Source of the DNA: Gottfriedia acidiceleris | Lineage (GTDB): Bacteria; Bacillota; Bacilli; Bacillales; Bacillaceae_G | Assembly: GCF_002128425.1 (NCBI RefSeq) | Contig: NZ_NESS01000002.1 | Span: forward strand, 124,001-188,000 | DNA: 64,000 nt | Direction: 5' to 3' | Part shown: positions 62,294 through 64,000 of the stretch, piece after piece | Layout: the number at the start of each line of letters is the position of its first letter | How positions within the stretch are numbered: position 1 is the stretch's first letter | Notes under the pieces: model-generated | Told to the model about the DNA's origin: nothing | The model's input: the letters and a program-made list of their open reading frames with translations, nothing else | Database searches by the model: none | Position numbers and translations under genes: made by a program

Positions 62294-64000
62294 ATGGGGA
62301 AAACAAGCTATCCAAAAGAGTGGAATCTAGATAAGGTTTTTATGGGCGGAAGCAAATCAATTCAATTTTTCGATCATATTAATCGATTAGAATCTCTTGT
62401 ACATGAACTAGAAGGTACTGTTGAATCATTTATTACTCCACTTTCAATAAATGAACTAATTAAAGTGGTGAATTTAGTAGAAAACATTGGAAACATTCGA
62501 TTGTACTTAACGCAAGCAAATTCGTTTATCACTTGTCTCCTTGCAGAAAATCCAAAGGATCAAGATGCAGCGGTTTTACGAGGAAAAGTTGCTCAAAAAG
62601 AATCCCGTTTTGAAAAAGAATTATCGAAAGTAAAGAAAATATTACGAAATACAAAGGAAGATGTTTGGGAAAGCATACTAGAAACCGAAGAATTACACGA
62701 ATATAAATTTATTCTAAACGAATGGCGTGAAAACGCAGATAAAAATTTGTCAGAAGAAGTGCTTAATTTGATTTTTGATTTAATGATTGATGGGTACCAT
62801 GCTTGGGGACATTTCTATAAGGATTTAGTAAGTAGTATTAATTTAAAGATTCAAATTAACGGAAAAGAAGAAACTGTATCAGTTGGACAAGCCATTAACT
62901 TGCGTTCACACCATAATGAAGAAGTGAGAAAGGAAGCTCACTATTTATTAGAATCTACATGGAAAGAGAAAGAAGATTTATTTAGTAAAATAATAAATCA
63001 CATTGTTGGCTTTCGTATACAAGTGAATAACAAACTCGGGATAAAAAGTGGAATAGATGAACCTTTGAAAAAGAACAGAATGAAGGAAGAAACACTGAAA
63101 ACGATTTGGACAGTGGTCAATAAGTATAAAAAACCTTTCTCGGATTACTTAAAGCAAAAAGCTGAAATGATAGGCGATTCTAGTATGAAGGCTTATCATT
63201 TTTGGGCTCCCATTAAAAAAAGTCATCAAGAGATAAAATTCGAGGAAGCTGCTTCACTTATTACGGAACATTTTAGTCAGTTTGGAACTGAATTAGAAGG
63301 TTTCGTTAGGCAAGCATTCAAAGAAGGTTGGGTAGAGGCCGAAAATCGTCCAAATAAGTCTGCTATTCCGTTTTGTGCTAGTTTTCCACTAACAGGTGAA
63401 TCAAGAGTATTTATGACATTTAGTGGTACTTTTTTAAATGTGTTAACTCTTGTCCATGAACTGGGGCACGCTTTCCATAATTATGCCATGAAGTCGGTTA
63501 ATGGGTTGAATAAGCGTTATCCGTTAAGTATTGCTGAAACTGCTTCAACCTTTTCCGAAATGATTATTTTTGATGCGGCTATGAAAAAGGCAAAGTCAAA
63601 AGAAGAAAAATTATTTATACTGGATGAAAAATTAAAACGCAGTGTAATGAACTTTATGAATATCCATTCGAGATTCTTATTTGAGCAGAGATTTTACAAG
63701 GAACGGAATGAAGGTATTGTTTCAGCCAATCGACTTAATCAGTTAATGGAAGAATCAATAAATGAGGCGTATGCTGGTTCATTAGAACAACCCTCAATTT
63801 ATTCTTGGATTTGGACACCACACTACTACATAACACAATCACCTTTTTATAATTTCCCATATACTTTTGGGTATTTATTTGCTTTGGGAATATATGCAAA
63901 GGCAAAAGAGAAAGGAAAAGATTTTGAGAAAGATTATTTGAATATACTTCGTGATTCTGGAAGTATGACTGTAGAAGATTTAGTTATGAAACATTTAGGA
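62294..64000 (+). CDS. M3-family oligoendopeptidase (PepF-like), cut by window end
   Basis: 569 codons from ATG 62294 (GGGGAGGTAAC in front) run open to the window edge. The M3 zinc site HELGH is in TLVHELGHAFHNYAM (about 391-405) and the third ligand region SIAETASTFSEMI follows, so the active site is complete. Oligoendopeptidases hydrolyse short peptides in the cytoplasm. PepF proteins are about 600 residues, so roughly 25-30 residues are missing. No partner gene is visible. Confidence 0.93.
   Translation, partial: MGKTSYPKEWNLDKVFMGGSKSIQFFDHINRLESLVHELEGTVESFITPLSINELIKVVNLVENIGNIRLYLTQANSFITCLLAENPKDQDAAVLRGKVAQKESRFEKELSKVKKILRNTKEDVWESILETEELHEYKFILNEWRENADKNLSEEVLNLIFDLMIDGYHAWGHFYKDLVSSINLKIQINGKEETVSVGQAINLRSHHNEEVRKEAHYLLESTWKEKEDLFSKIINHIVGFRIQVNNKLGIKSGIDEPLKKNRMKEETLKTIWTVVNKYKKPFSDYLKQKAEMIGDSSMKAYHFWAPIKKSHQEIKFEEAASLITEHFSQFGTELEGFVRQAFKEGWVEAENRPNKSAIPFCASFPLTGESRVFMTFSGTFLNVLTLVHELGHAFHNYAMKSVNGLNKRYPLSIAETASTFSEMIIFDAAMKKAKSKEEKLFILDEKLKRSVMNFMNIHSRFLFEQRFYKERNEGIVSANRLNQLMEESINEAYAGSLEQPSIYSWIWTPHYYITQSPFYNFPYTFGYLFALGIYAKAKEKGKDFEKDYLNILRDSGSMTVEDLVMKHLG

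Overview
The window looks like chromosomal DNA of an AT-rich, spore-former-type Bacillaceae (Bacillus sensu lato, near but probably not within the Bacillus cereus group). The grounds are purine-rich Shine-Dalgarno (SD) sites, frequent TTG/GTG starts, intrinsic terminators with long T tracts, a T-box leader, a LiaFSR locus, a YisU/YisV-like pair, a DUF3934-type small protein, a DUF2441 protein and multiple RsgA- and MurG-type paralogues. I see no rRNA, tRNA, CRISPR array, intact insertion sequence or prophage.

Region 1 (1-24 kb) is a mosaic of single genes and small operons. It holds an alpha/beta hydrolase, a DUF2441 protein, a T-box-controlled type 2 isoleucyl-tRNA synthetase, a LysE exporter divergent from a MocR regulator, a P450, GNAT and HAD enzymes, a DHA2 drug exporter, a flavin amine oxidase, a lipoprotein plus an orphan pair of Opp-like permeases, an ArsR-type regulator with an MFS exporter, two DinB proteins and a cold-shock protein. 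A family of short palindromic dispersed repeats (six copies seen) sits between these genes, with gene debris at 21.6-22.0 kb.

Region 2 (24-32.5 kb) carries a predicted ABC-class ATPase, an unusually complete transcription-attenuation leader on the minus strand (promoter, 15-codon leader peptide, two hairpins with a T tract), a LysE exporter with a frameshifted AraC regulator, an EamA exporter divergent from an Lrp regulator, and a membrane-anchored trypsin-like protease.

Region 3 (32.8-45.3 kb) is a 14-gene acyl-CoA catabolic cluster: three SDRs, an ACAD10/11-type and a second acyl-CoA dehydrogenase, an AMP-forming CoA ligase, a thioesterase, an APH-fold kinase, an enoyl-CoA hydratase, a quinone oxidoreductase-like enzyme, two MaoC hydratases, a ComB-like phosphatase and a TetR regulator. 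Two nearly identical 18-bp palindromes, one upstream of each half, are the likely TetR operators. A kinase with an ACAD10/11-type dehydrogenase suggests use of 4-hydroxyacyl-CoAs by a phosphorylation route. That is the best candidate here for an uncharacterised system.

Region 4 (45.4-64 kb) has a His/Glu-rich coiled-coil protein, a second-type MurG, GNATs, a dUTPase, a POT peptide transporter, an RsgA paralogue with a short upstream ORF and mutually exclusive RNA hairpins at its SD, eight 52-bp tandem repeats, a LiaFSR-like three-gene system, a SWIM/SNF2 helicase, a GABA-type transaminase with an aldehyde dehydrogenase, and the start of an oligoendopeptidase F-family gene cut by the window edge.
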